Assembly (NCBI GenBank): GCA_015066105.1
Contig: SVOY01000014.1
Location: 1 to 64,000, forward strand
Direction: 5' to 3'
Origin: Oscillospiraceae bacterium
GTDB taxonomy: Bacteria > Bacillota > Clostridia > Oscillospirales > Acutalibacteraceae
Length of the DNA stretch: 64,000 nt
How positions within the stretch are numbered: position 1 is the first letter of the stretch; every line of letters starts with the position of its first letter. The notes beneath the pieces are model-generated. The model was not told the DNA's origin. It ran no database searches and saw nothing but the letters and a program-made list of their open reading frames with translations. Positions 35,256 to 44,300 of this stretch are shown one piece after another. Made by a program: the position numbers and the translations under genes.

Positions 35256-37091
35256 TTATGCCTTTTTCTTGCCGCTGATGGCCTTGATTACAAAGAGTGT
35301 ACCAACCATAAGCACTGCACCGATGGGAAGTGAAATGTACCACTGAGGAACGAAGCCTGCAATGATGTAGGTTACAAAGGATACGCCTGCAACCGTAAGT
35401 GCATAGGGCAGCTGAGTTGAAACGTGGTTGAGGTGGTCGCACTGCCCGCCGGCAGAAGCCATAATTGTTGTATCAGAAATGGGTGAGCAGTGGTCGCCGC
35501 AAACGGCTCCTGCCATACAAGCTGAAATTGCAACAATCATAATGGGGTTGCCTGCCTCGAATACGCTCAGTACGATGGGGATAAGAATACCGAAGGTACC
35601 CCATGATGTACCTGTTGCGAAGGAAAGGCCTACGGCAATAAGGAAGATGATTGCGGGAAGGAAGGACTGGAATGCACCTGCTGAGCCTTCAACAAGCTGT
35701 GAAATATAAATCTTTGCGCCCAGGCTGTCTGTCATAGCCTTAAGAGTCCATGCGCAGGTGAGAATAAGGATAGCGGGAACCATTGCCTTAAAGCCTTCGG
35801 GGAGAGATGCCATTGCATCCTTGAAGGAGATAACTCTTCTGATAAGAAGGTAAGCAACTGCAAACACAATAGCGATTGCTGAGCCGATTACAAGACCTAC
35901 GGAAGCGTCTGAATTTGAGAATGCTTCAACAAAGCCTGTGCCCTCAAAGAAGCCGCCTGAGTAAATCATACCGAATACACAGCAGATGATAAGAACAACA
36001 ACGGGGAGAATAAGGTCGATAACCTTGCCCTTGGGGTTAGCTTCAACATCGTTGCCTTCAACCTTTGTGCCGCTTGTGAAGATGTCGCCCTTTTCAATGG
36101 CGTTCATTTCGTGAAGCTTCATCGGGCCGTAGTCGATTTTTGCAACTACAAGAACAACCATCATAATGATTGTGAAAATAGCGTAGAAGTTGTAGGGGAT
36201 AGCCTGAACGAAAAGGCTCATACCGCTGTCGGCACCTGCGCCTCTTGCAAAGCCTGCAACTGCTGCTGCCCAGGATGAAATGGGAGCGATAATGCAGATG
36301 GGAGCTGCGGTGGCGTCAATGATGTATGAAAGCTTTGCGCGTGAAATCTTCTGCTCGTCAGCAACGGGACGCATAACTGAGCCGACTGTGAGGCAGTTGA
36401 AATAGTCGTCAATGAAAATAAGACAGCCGAGAAGAATGGTTGCAAGCTGAGCACCGACTCTTGACTTGATGTGCTTTGAAGCCCAACGGCCGAAGGCTGC
36501 AGAGCCGCCTGCCTTGTTCATCATTGAAACAAGGGCACCGAGAAGCACAAGGAAGATAATAATACCCATATTGTAGCTGTCGGAAAGGCTTGAAACAAAG
36601 CCGTCAAAAAGAACGTGGTTGATAGCGGCTTCGAAGTTGCCGGCGGCATAAATGAAGCCACCCACTACGATACCGATAATAAGTGAGGAGTAAACTTCTT
36701 TTGTGATAAGTGCAAGCACAATTGCAATTACGGGAGCAAGGAGTGCCGCAAAGGTTGCGTAGGAGGGGATGCTCTCACGGACCTTGGCAAGGGCAGTTTC
36801 AATGTGAGCCTTGAAGCCGGGGTCGTTTGTGAGGTTATCAGCATAAGAGTCTACATAGGCTGCTGCTGAGTCTCCGTCTGTAAGGTCGTAATCTGTTACT
36901 TCGCCGTCAACATCAACGGAGAAGGCTGTTTCAGCGTCAGCGGCACCGATTGTGAGAACGGCGGCATCCTCTGAAATTGCCATAACATCATCTGTTGCAA
37001 AAACAGTTGCAGTCATGGGAATTGCAAGTGCAAAAACTATCATAAGAGCCAGAAGAATTTTTGCAATGCTTTTCTTTGAATTGGTTTTCAT
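35256..37091 (-). CDS. NhaC-family Na+/H+ antiporter with secreted-type N-terminus
   Basis: 611 residues. The body from about residue 105 onward is a 12- or so segment transporter with NhaC-family motifs (FIDDYFNCLTVGSVMRP, DATAAPICIIAPISSW, FATGTSWGTFG, GDHCSPISDTT). These proteins exchange Na+ for protons or substrates. Unusually, it begins with a signal-peptide-like segment (about 1-33, ending TVFATDD) and about 80 acidic residues predicted outside the membrane before the first transporter helix. That extension is absent from short NhaC proteins. GGAG precedes the ATG. Promoter at 37160-37189 is divergent from that of the aminotransferase. Confidence 0.85.
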   Translation of the reverse strand: MKTNSKKSIAKILLALMIVFALAIPMTATVFATDDVMAISEDAAVLTIGAADAETAFSVDVDGEVTDYDLTDGDSAAAYVDSYADNLTNDPGFKAHIETALAKVRESIPSYATFAALLAPVIAIVLALITKEVYSSLIIGIVVGGFIYAAGNFEAAINHVLFDGFVSSLSDSYNMGIIIFLVLLGALVSMMNKAGGSAAFGRWASKHIKSRVGAQLATILLGCLIFIDDYFNCLTVGSVMRPVADEQKISRAKLSYIIDATAAPICIIAPISSWAAAVAGFARGAGADSGMSLFVQAIPYNFYAIFTIIMMVVLVVAKIDYGPMKLHEMNAIEKGDIFTSGTKVEGNDVEANPKGKVIDLILPVVVLIICCVFGMIYSGGFFEGTGFVEAFSNSDASVGLVIGSAIAIVFAVAYLLIRRVISFKDAMASLPEGFKAMVPAILILTCAWTLKAMTDSLGAKIYISQLVEGSAGAFQSFLPAIIFLIAVGLSFATGTSWGTFGILIPIVLSVFEAGNPIMIVAISACMAGAVCGDHCSPISDTTIMASAGGQCDHLNHVSTQLPYALTVAGVSFVTYIIAGFVPQWYISLPIGAVLMVGTLFVIKAISGKKKA

Positions 37092-37159
37092 TGTTTTTGT
37101 CTCCTTTTGAATTTTTGTCCTATCGTGGGAATAAATTTCCCTTTGATAAATACATCAAA

Positions 37160-37189
37160 ATGATAGCACAAATTCAGCACTTTTGTCAA
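37160..37189 (-). promoter_or_regulatory. Promoter of nhaC-type gene
   Basis: On the minus strand TTGACA (37189-37184), 18-bp spacer, TATCAT (37165-37160). Confidence 0.7.
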
Positions 37190-37234
37190 CTAAAATGTTA
37201 AAGTATTTTCCCTTTTTTTATTTCCCGTTCTCGG

Positions 37235-37263
37235 TTGACAGCAGAAGGTTAAAATGATATTAT
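37235..37263 (+). promoter_or_regulatory. Promoter of aminotransferase gene
   Basis: TTGACA, 17-bp spacer, TATTAT. Confidence 0.8.
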
Positions 37264-37311
37264 GAATTAGAACAGATCAAGTATTTCAATGACTTAAAAG
37301 GAGAGAAAAAA

Positions 37312-38478
37312 ATGACAGATTTTAATGAAGTTATAGACAGAAAAAATTCTGACAGCCTTAAGTTTGACTTTGCAAAGGAAAAGGGTCTGCCCGAGGATGT
37401 GCTGCCCTTGTGGGTTGCGGATATGGATTTCAAGGCACCTCCGGGAGTTATTGAAGCCTTGCAGAAGAGCCTTGACAGAGGAATTTTCGGCTACAGCGAT
37501 ACAAAGGATGACTATTATGAGGCTGTTGCCGCCTGGTTCAGAAAGCGATTTGGTTTTACATACGAAAAAGAGTGGCTTATTAAAACGCCGGGTATTGTTT
37601 TTGCTCTTGCAAATGCGGTAAGGGCACTTACGGAAAAAGGGGATAATGTAATTATTCAGCCTCCCGTTTACTATCCATTTTTCAATGTCATCCGTAACAA
37701 TCACCGTAATATAATCGAAAATCCTCTCGTTTGCAAGGACGGTAAGTTTTATATTGACTTTGAGGACTTTGAAAAGAAAATTGTTGATAACAACGTAAAG
37801 CTCTTTATTCTCTGCTCACCCCATAACCCCGTTTCAAGGGTATGGACAAAGGATGAGCTGAGAAAGTTAGGTGAAATCTGCCTTAGGCACAATGTTTATG
37901 TCTGTGCCGACGAAATTCACTGTGACTTTGTTTTTGAGGGCAGCAAGCACCACATTTTTATTGATGCCGTGCCCGAAATGAAGGACAGAACAATCATCTG
38001 CACCGCACCGAGCAAGACCTTCAATATTGCGGGTATGCAGCTTTCAAACATTTTTATTCCCTCAGCTGAAATCCGTGAAAAATATATGGCTGAGATTGAT
38101 GTAACGGGCTTTACCGTACCGAGCAACCCGGGTGTTGTTGCCTGCAAGGCGGCCTACACAACGGGTGAGGAGTGGTTTGAGCAGTGCCTGAGCTACATAA
38201 AGGGCAATTTTGATTATCTGAGAGCTTTCCTTAAGGAAAATCTGCCTCAGCTCAAGCTTATTGAGCCCGAGGGAACTTATCTTGCGTGGATTGACTGCTC
38301 GGGACTGGGGCTTACCGCTGAGGAGCTTAATGACCTTATCATAAACAAGGCAAAGCTCTGGCTTGATTCGGGCGACATTTTCGGCAAAGCAAGTGAGCAG
38401 TATCAGCGTATTGTTATGGCCTGCCCGAGAGCAACTCTTGAAAAGGCTATGAAGCAGCTCAAGGACGCAATAGGATAA
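37312..38478 (+). CDS. MalY/PatB family PLP-dependent C-S lyase/aminotransferase
   Basis: 388 residues of the fold-type I aminotransferase family. Motifs PLWVADMDF at the N-terminus, GIFGYSD, PPVYYPFF, SPHNPVSRVW, ADEIHCDFVF and the PLP-binding Lys in APSKTFNIAGMQ (about residue 235) match the MalY/PatB subgroup, whose members cleave cystathionine or cysteine conjugates, giving ammonia, pyruvate and a thiol. Length is normal. GGAGAG precedes the ATG. It has its own promoter and no obvious partner. Confidence 0.9.
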   Translation: MTDFNEVIDRKNSDSLKFDFAKEKGLPEDVLPLWVADMDFKAPPGVIEALQKSLDRGIFGYSDTKDDYYEAVAAWFRKRFGFTYEKEWLIKTPGIVFALANAVRALTEKGDNVIIQPPVYYPFFNVIRNNHRNIIENPLVCKDGKFYIDFEDFEKKIVDNNVKLFILCSPHNPVSRVWTKDELRKLGEICLRHNVYVCADEIHCDFVFEGSKHHIFIDAVPEMKDRTIICTAPSKTFNIAGMQLSNIFIPSAEIREKYMAEIDVTGFTVPSNPGVVACKAAYTTGEEWFEQCLSYIKGNFDYLRAFLKENLPQLKLIEPEGTYLAWIDCSGLGLTAEELNDLIINKAKLWLDSGDIFGKASEQYQRIVMACPRATLEKAMKQLKDAIG

Positions 38479-38486
38479 AAATGCAG

Positions 38487-38539
38487 GTTTTTTTGATTAC
38501 TTTTTTTGCAAAAAAAGTAATGCCTGACCGGCGAGGTCA
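38487..38539 (+). repeat. Dispersed repeat R1, copy 3 (left arm)
   Basis: Forms an inverted pair with 39162-39217 around the FlaR-like gene, differing at only about 6 of 54 positions. Contains hairpin TTACTTTTTTT / AAAAAAAGTAA and arm GACCGGCGAGGTCA. Confidence 0.7.
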
Positions 38540-38580
38540 AAAAAACAACCGACAAATCGGTATTTGAAGGTATGTAATAT

Positions 38581-39072
38581 ATGAGAAAAATTATGGTAAT
38601 CGGTTGCCCGGGAAGCGGTAAAAGTACATTTTCAAGAAATCTGCATAATTTGACAGGTATTCCGCTTTTTCATTTGGATATGATGAACTGGAACCCGGAT
38701 AGAACCACAGTAGATAAGGCCGTTTTTAGGGAACGATTATCAAATGTAATTCAAACGGATGAATGGATAATTGACGGTAATTATGGCTCTACAATAGAAA
38801 TAAGATTACAAGCATGCGATACGGTTGTTTTTTTGGATTATCCGTTAAATGTATGTCTCGACGGTATTAGGGATCGACGGGGAAAAGCCAGAACTGATAT
38901 GCCGTGGATAGAAAACGAAGACGAAGAAGATGCAGAGTTTATTGAATTTATTAAAAATTACAATTATCAAAGCAGACCTAAGATAATGGAATTATTAGAT
39001 AGGTATCCTGATAAAGATATTTATATTTTTAAGACTCGAAATGAAGCAGACGAATTTCTGAAACAATTATAA
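38581..39072 (+). CDS. P-loop kinase-like protein (FlaR/topology modulation family)
   Basis: 163 residues, adenylate-kinase-like. Walker A GCPGSGKST at residues 8-16, HLDMMNWNPDR and WIIDGNYGSTIEIRL after it, and a lid-like Arg-rich segment RDRRGKARTD. Family members are annotated as DNA topology modulation protein FlaR or ATPase; real activity is unproven and likely phosphotransfer. The gene is more AT-rich than its neighbours, lacks a strong Shine-Dalgarno sequence, and sits inside inverted R1 repeats, which suggests acquired DNA. Confidence 0.8.
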   Translation: MRKIMVIGCPGSGKSTFSRNLHNLTGIPLFHLDMMNWNPDRTTVDKAVFRERLSNVIQTDEWIIDGNYGSTIEIRLQACDTVVFLDYPLNVCLDGIRDRRGKARTDMPWIENEDEEDAEFIEFIKNYNYQSRPKIMELLDRYPDKDIYIFKTRNEADEFLKQL

Positions 39073-39110
39073 CGGCAACCTCAGATTTATCATAAAAAAC
39101 AACAAAACTC

Positions 39111-39140
39111 AAGGTCACGGAAGCAAAAAGCCGTGACCTT
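39111..39140 (+). terminator. Terminator of FlaR-like gene
   Basis: AAGGTCACGG / CCGTGACCTT perfect stem followed by TGTTCTTT; arms identical to 34036-34063. Confidence 0.75.
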
Positions 39141-39161
39141 TGTTCTTTATAAAATGCTTTA

Positions 39162-39217
39162 TGACTTCGCCGGTCGGGCGTTACTTTTTTTGTAAAAAAA
39201 GTAACCAAAAAAACTTT
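39162..39217 (-). repeat. Dispersed repeat R1, copy 4 (right arm)
   Basis: Inverse of 38487-38539. Lies 13 bp from the end of the M14 peptidase gene. Confidence 0.7.
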
Positions 39218-39230
39218 ACATTTTATTTCC

Positions 39231-40133
39231 TTACATTAAGCAAAACAGAAGCAATGCTTCCTCAATTTTTGCATAAATCTCATAAAGCTCTTCCTTGGGC
39301 AGGGGATTTTCTCCCTTGCCTATCTCCATTGTAAAGCCGGGTGAGGCAAATTCCTCAATAAACCAGTCCTTGAAGCCGCCGTGACTGTAAAGCCCCGCAT
39401 TATTGACAAGCTTGTAGCTGCAGGAGTCTGCAAGAATTTTTGCCATCATTTCAGAGGACCTGGGCGTGTTTTCGCCGTATTGCCAAAAGATTTCCTCTCC
39501 CTGGGAGTGCAGTGCCATACAGGAGCGGAATTTTTTCAGCCTGCAAAGGCGGGTGAGTGCCTTTGTTTCCGCCTCACTTTCAGCATAAGCACCTGCGTAT
39601 CTTGTGGGCGAGGGCCCGTCAATGCCTGCCTCGCGCTCCATTTCTCTCAGCTTTTCCCAGCCGGCATTGAAGTTGTGGTTTATGTCCACACCAAGGGCGT
39701 TTGCGTTCCATTTGCGGTAATCCTCGCATCCTATTGATGAAACAAACTCCTTAAGGCCCCTTGCACCGCTTATGCCGTGTACGGCTATTTCCGTGCCGTC
39801 GGGGTTAACGCAGGGGATAATCGTAACACCAAGCTGTGAAAAGGCTCTTTCAAGGTCAACACCGCACATCAGCGTCTTTTTGCTTATGCTTTCGGAAAGC
39901 CTTTGCGCAAAAAGATAAAGCGCAAGGCTTGTCAGCCATTCACTGCCGTGAAAGCCGCCCGCAAGTATAACGGAATTTTTTTCGTTGCCTAAAGAAAGGG
40001 CAAAAATTCCTCTGCCCAGGGCTGTCCTGCCGATAACAGACGGCTTTAAAAAAGAAAATTCTGCCGTAAGCTCTTCAAATATCTTCAGGTTTGTGCTATA
40101 ATCAAACAAAACCGGCTTTACCGTGTAATCCAT
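39231..40133 (-). CDS. M14 family zinc carboxypeptidase
   Basis: 300 residues, no signal peptide. Zinc ligands HGSEW (HxxE, about residue 62) and a later His in ALHSQGEEI, the substrate-binding WNANALGVDINHNFNAGW segment, and the catalytic Glu in FTMEIGKGENPLP. The short length and lack of a prodomain fit the gamma-D-glutamyl-diaminopimelate peptidase (MpaA/ENP1) branch that recycles or trims cell-wall peptides. Divergent from the Nudix gene. GGAGAAG lies before the ATG. Confidence 0.87.
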   Translation of the reverse strand: MDYTVKPVLFDYSTNLKIFEELTAEFSFLKPSVIGRTALGRGIFALSLGNEKNSVILAGGFHGSEWLTSLALYLFAQRLSESISKKTLMCGVDLERAFSQLGVTIIPCVNPDGTEIAVHGISGARGLKEFVSSIGCEDYRKWNANALGVDINHNFNAGWEKLREMEREAGIDGPSPTRYAGAYAESEAETKALTRLCRLKKFRSCMALHSQGEEIFWQYGENTPRSSEMMAKILADSCSYKLVNNAGLYSHGGFKDWFIEEFASPGFTMEIGKGENPLPKEELYEIYAKIEEALLLFCLM

Positions 40134-40213
40134 TATGTATCACTTCTCCGTTTAAAGGTTGTTTTAGTGATATATATTAAATATATCTTTATCTTATGAC
40201 AAGGAGACTGAAA

Positions 40214-40759
40214 ATGATTTTTGAAGAAAAAACTCTCAGTGAAAAAATGATTTACAACGGAAAAATCATCACCGTTCACGTGGATGATATTGAGCTGCCC
40301 GACGGCTCAAGGTCAATCAGGGAGATTGTTGAGCACAGCGGCGGTGTTTGCGTTGCGGCTGTGACACAGAAAAATGAGCTTTATTTTGTAAGACAGTACC
40401 GCTATCCCTATAAAAAAATTCTTCTCGAGCTTCCTGCAGGCAAGCTCGAAAGGGGAGAGGACCCGTTAAAGGCGGGTATACGTGAGCTTGAGGAGGAGTG
40501 CGGAGTTATTGCAGATGAGGTTGTTTCAATGGGCACCGTTTATCCCACCGTTGCCTATTGCAGTGAGATTATACATCTTTTTGCCGCAAAGGGCCTTAAA
40601 AAAACAAGTCAGCATCTTGATGAGGACGAGTTCCTTGCAGTGGAGAAAATTCCCCTTGCCGAGGCGGTCAGAATGGTAATGGACGGCGAAATTTCAGACA
40701 GTAAGACCGTAGCTCTTGTGCTCAAGCTCAACAACCTTATTAAGGAAGGTAAATTCTGA
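40214..40759 (+). CDS. ADP-ribose pyrophosphatase (Nudix hydrolase)
   Basis: 181 residues. Complete Nudix box from Gly of AGKLERGEDP through RELEEECGV (GX5EX7REUXEEXGU). The preceding VRQYRYPYKK and LELPAG are typical of ADP-ribose pyrophosphatases (NudF/YqkG). It removes toxic ADP-ribose by hydrolysis to AMP and ribose-5-phosphate. ATG 40214 follows AAGGAG; an in-frame ATG at 40196 precedes that site and is not used. The stop overlaps the maf start by one base, so the two are coupled. Confidence 0.92.
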   Translation: MIFEEKTLSEKMIYNGKIITVHVDDIELPDGSRSIREIVEHSGGVCVAAVTQKNELYFVRQYRYPYKKILLELPAGKLERGEDPLKAGIRELEEECGVIADEVVSMGTVYPTVAYCSEIIHLFAAKGLKKTSQHLDEDEFLAVEKIPLAEAVRMVMDGEISDSKTVALVLKLNNLIKEGKF

Positions 40760-41322
40760 TGAAAAGATTTATTGTTGCCTCCGCTTCTCCGAGAAGAAGG
40801 GAGCTTCTTTCAAACGTAGGCTTCAGCTTTGAGGTGATACCCTCAGACGCGGATGAAAGCTGTGACGCAGAGCTTTCACCCGTTGAGCTTGTTCGGGAAC
40901 TTGCTTTGAGAAAGGCAAAAAGCGTGTTACAAAAAAACACCGATGCCGTTGTTCTCGGCTGTGACACCGTGGTTGAATACGGCGGTACGGTGCTCGGCAA
41001 GCCGAAAAGCCGTGAGGAAGCCGTGAAAATGCTCAGAATGCTTTCGGGCAAGGTGCATAATGTTCATACGGGCGTGTGCATTACAGACAGTGAAAACACC
41101 CTTTCCTTTGAAAAAACGGTGAGGGTAGAGTTTTACGAGCTTGCCGATGAGATTATAGAGGCTTATGTTGCCACGGGTGAGTGTGATGACAAGGCAGGTG
41201 CCTACGGTATCCAGGGCAGGGGCTGTCTGCTTGTAAAGGGCATTGAGGGCGATTATTTTTCGGTTGTCGGTCTGCCCGTTGCAGAAACGGCAAGAGCTCT
41301 TTGGAGCTTCGGGGTTAAATGA
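40759..41322 (+). CDS. maf: Maf family nucleotide pyrophosphatase
   Basis: 187 residues. Hallmarks are the N-terminal VASASPRRRELLSNVG, the catalytic VLGCDTVV, LGKPKSREEA and the C-terminal DKAGAYGIQG with GDYFSVVGLP. Maf proteins hydrolyse non-canonical or pyrimidine nucleoside triphosphates and are linked to septation control. Overlaps the Nudix stop codon (TGATG). Together the two form a house-cleaning operon. Confidence 0.94.
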   Translation: MKRFIVASASPRRRELLSNVGFSFEVIPSDADESCDAELSPVELVRELALRKAKSVLQKNTDAVVLGCDTVVEYGGTVLGKPKSREEAVKMLRMLSGKVHNVHTGVCITDSENTLSFEKTVRVEFYELADEIIEAYVATGECDDKAGAYGIQGRGCLLVKGIEGDYFSVVGLPVAETARALWSFGVK

Positions 41323-41338
41323 CAGATATATTATAAAG

Positions 41339-41368
41339 AAAAAACGGTAGGTCGACCTACCGTTTTTT
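41339..41368. terminator. Perfect 30-bp palindromic terminator
   Basis: AAAAAACGGTAGGTC and its exact inverse, 15 bp each arm without a loop. It has T-runs on both strands and so can serve both maf and the convergent FN3 gene. Confidence 0.9.
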
Positions 41369-41399
41369 CTTTATGAGTTTTGTTTTTCAGAACATTTTA

Positions 41400-44300
41400 T
41401 CAGAATCTTGCCGTGCCGATTCTTGTTGTTTTTGCCTTGAGCACTGATGAGTAAGCACCGTAGCGTGTTGTCTTGCTGCTTACCTTCTGTACTGCTCTTA
41501 CCTTGTACTTGTATTCCGTGCCCTTTTCGAGTGATTTGGAATCGGTATAGGTTGTCTTTGTTGTTGTGCCGATCTTCTTCCATTTGCCGTTTGTGTAACG
41601 GTAAACCTGATAGCTTGTGGCACCGGTAACCTTCTTCCAGCTCAACTTGATTGAGGTGGTCTTTCTTTCGGCCGCCTTAAGAGAGGTTACCTTTGAAACA
41701 AGGGTAAGTGCCGTAACCTCGCTTGAGAAGGAGCTCTTTACCGTTTCGCCGCCGAGCTTTGCAACTGCTCTTACCTTGAGCTTGGTCTTCTTGCCTGCGG
41801 GGAGCTCCTTAACGGTCATTGCCGTCTTTTTGGTTGAGCCCATCTTCTTCCACTTGCCGCCGATGTAAGCGTATACCTCATAGCTTGAAGCTCCGGTTAC
41901 CTTTTTCCAGCTGAGCTTTGCACTGGTTGTTGTTACCGATGAGGATGAAACCTTAACGGAAGAGGGAGTGGCAAGGCCTGTGTACTTTGTAATCTCCTTG
42001 CGTTCACCGTAAACCCACTTGCCGTTTTCCTTAACCATTGCACGTACGGCAAGCTTGTATTTTGTTGCGGCTTTTATTTTGCTTATCTGCTTGCTTGTAA
42101 TTTTGTAGTTTGCAGAGGTTGTTGTGCCCAGAGTTTTCCATTCGCCGCCGGTGTATTGCTGAATCTGATACTTTTCAGCGTTTGTAACCTTCTTCCAGGT
42201 GAGGGTAATTGTTTTTGCCGTTGAGGTTGCGGTGAGTGAGGAGGGAGTGCCGAGCTTTGTTTTTGCCGTTACTGTTGCGGGAGAAGCGGCAAGATATGTG
42301 CCGTCGGGAAGCTTTTTGAGTGCGGTTACTCTGAACTTATAGCTTGTGTAGCCGGAAAGGCTTGAAACCGTAAGGCTTGTGCCGGTTACGGTGCTGACCG
42401 TTGACCATTTGCCCGAGGCATACTTTTCAACCTTATAGTGTGTTGCACCCGATACAGCTGACCAGGAAAGCTTTACTGAGGAAACGGAAGGAGTTGCCTT
42501 CAATTTTGAAGAGCTTACTGCAGCGGGAACGGTGTATGCCGTAATTTCCTTTGCGGCGGTTGCCTTGCCGTCAGGGCCTACAGCCTGAACGCTGAATTTA
42601 TATTCCTTGCCTGCAGAAAGGCCTGTTGCGCTGTAGCTTGTATTTGTTACGGTAACCTTTTTGCCCGAATCAATGCTTGTAACGGTGTAGCTCTTTGCAT
42701 AAGGCACCTTGCCCCAGGTAAGCTTTACCGTATCCTTTGTGCTTGTGTAGCTCAGGGTTTTAACCTTATCCATTGTAACGGTGAAGCTTCTTTCAATTTC
42801 ACCGCTGTAAAGACCGATACCCTTGATTTTTGCATTGTATGTGCCGGGAGCCGTTGCCGTGTCGGCGAGAATGATGTAGTCGGTATTCTGTGTAAGGGTT
42901 TTGCCGTTTGCCTTTACCGCAGCCTTGGGTGTAAGAGCCTTGCCCGTTGCGGTAAGGGCAGACATTGTTGCCTCAATGGTATACTCTGCAGTTTCATTCT
43001 TGAGGACAATAGCCGTAATAAAGGTTGCAAGGGTTACCACGCCTTTTTTTCTTGAAGCGAGGGTGGAGAGAAGAGCCTCTGCCATATTGCCGATGCTGTT
43101 TTTGGAAAGGGCATTTGTGAATGCCTTGTTCTGATAGGCGGGGAAGAGGGTCTTGCCTGCCCAGTTGTTAAGGAAATACTGAACTGACTTGTAAATGAAT
43201 TCAACTGCGTGAACGGGGCCTGCGTTGTTAAGAATGGGAACTATTATAAGGTCAAGCAGTGCACCGATATCAAGGGTGAACACGCAGTCAACAAGGCTGT
43301 TGATAAAGCTTTTTGAATCGAAGCTTACGCCCTTGGACTTGGTTTCGCCGAAATAGTCGGCAAGCTTATCAAGCTTTGTGAAAATTGACTCTGACTTTGT
43401 TGTTTCAAGGCCGAGTGCAGCTGCACCGCCGCGGTTAAAGAGAAAGTAGTTTGCAAAGTAGTTTGCTACCTCAAAAATATCCTTTCCGCCACCGGGACGG
43501 TAGGCCTTGCCGCTGTTATCCGTAAAGGCAAAGTTGTCGTATGCCCAGGCGGCAAAAAGGTCGCCCGAAACTACAAGGTAGCTTTCCTTACCCGTGTAGC
43601 TTACGCCGATTTCCATTTCGTTTGCGGTGTTGATAAGAAGAGCGGTGGCCATTTCTTCAAGGGTTGAGCACTCTTCAAGGCCTGCCTCATAAGCACCGAA
43701 ATCGCCGTTTTTAAGGATGATGAGAGCAATTTCAACACCGATTTCCTCAAGTGTTTTGCTGTCGGCATCGGCAATTATGCCGGATTCGTTTGCAACATAC
43801 TTGATAACGTTTTCGATATTTGTGTTGAACTTATCGTAGCCGCCTGCTGTCCAGCCGTTGTAGCCGGGCACCATATTCTTTATATAGTTGCCGATAACGG
43901 TGTTAATCTGTTCTTTCATGGTCTTATCCTCTGAATAGGTAAGACCGCTGAAATCGTAGGTGCTGCCCTTGAGGTTTATAACCTCGCCAAGCTTTTTAAG
44001 CTCGGGAATATCGGAGGCCTTGAGGTCAATGTTGAGCTTAAGAAGCTCAGGCTTCAGGTACTTTTCAAGGCAGATGTTATAAACGTTGATAAGAAGTGAG
44101 TCGACGGTAGCCTCTGTGCTTACGGTAAGGCCGGGGAGAATATCATCGGTAAAGGAGGGAAGAAGCTCTGTATAGATAAAGGTATCCATATCGTTTTCGT
44201 ACTTTGTATAAGCAGAGTCAAATTCCTTTGAGCCGCTGTCATAAACAAAGCCGATAAGAAGCTCCTTGAGCATTCTGCTGATACCGCCGGGGCCGAGAAG

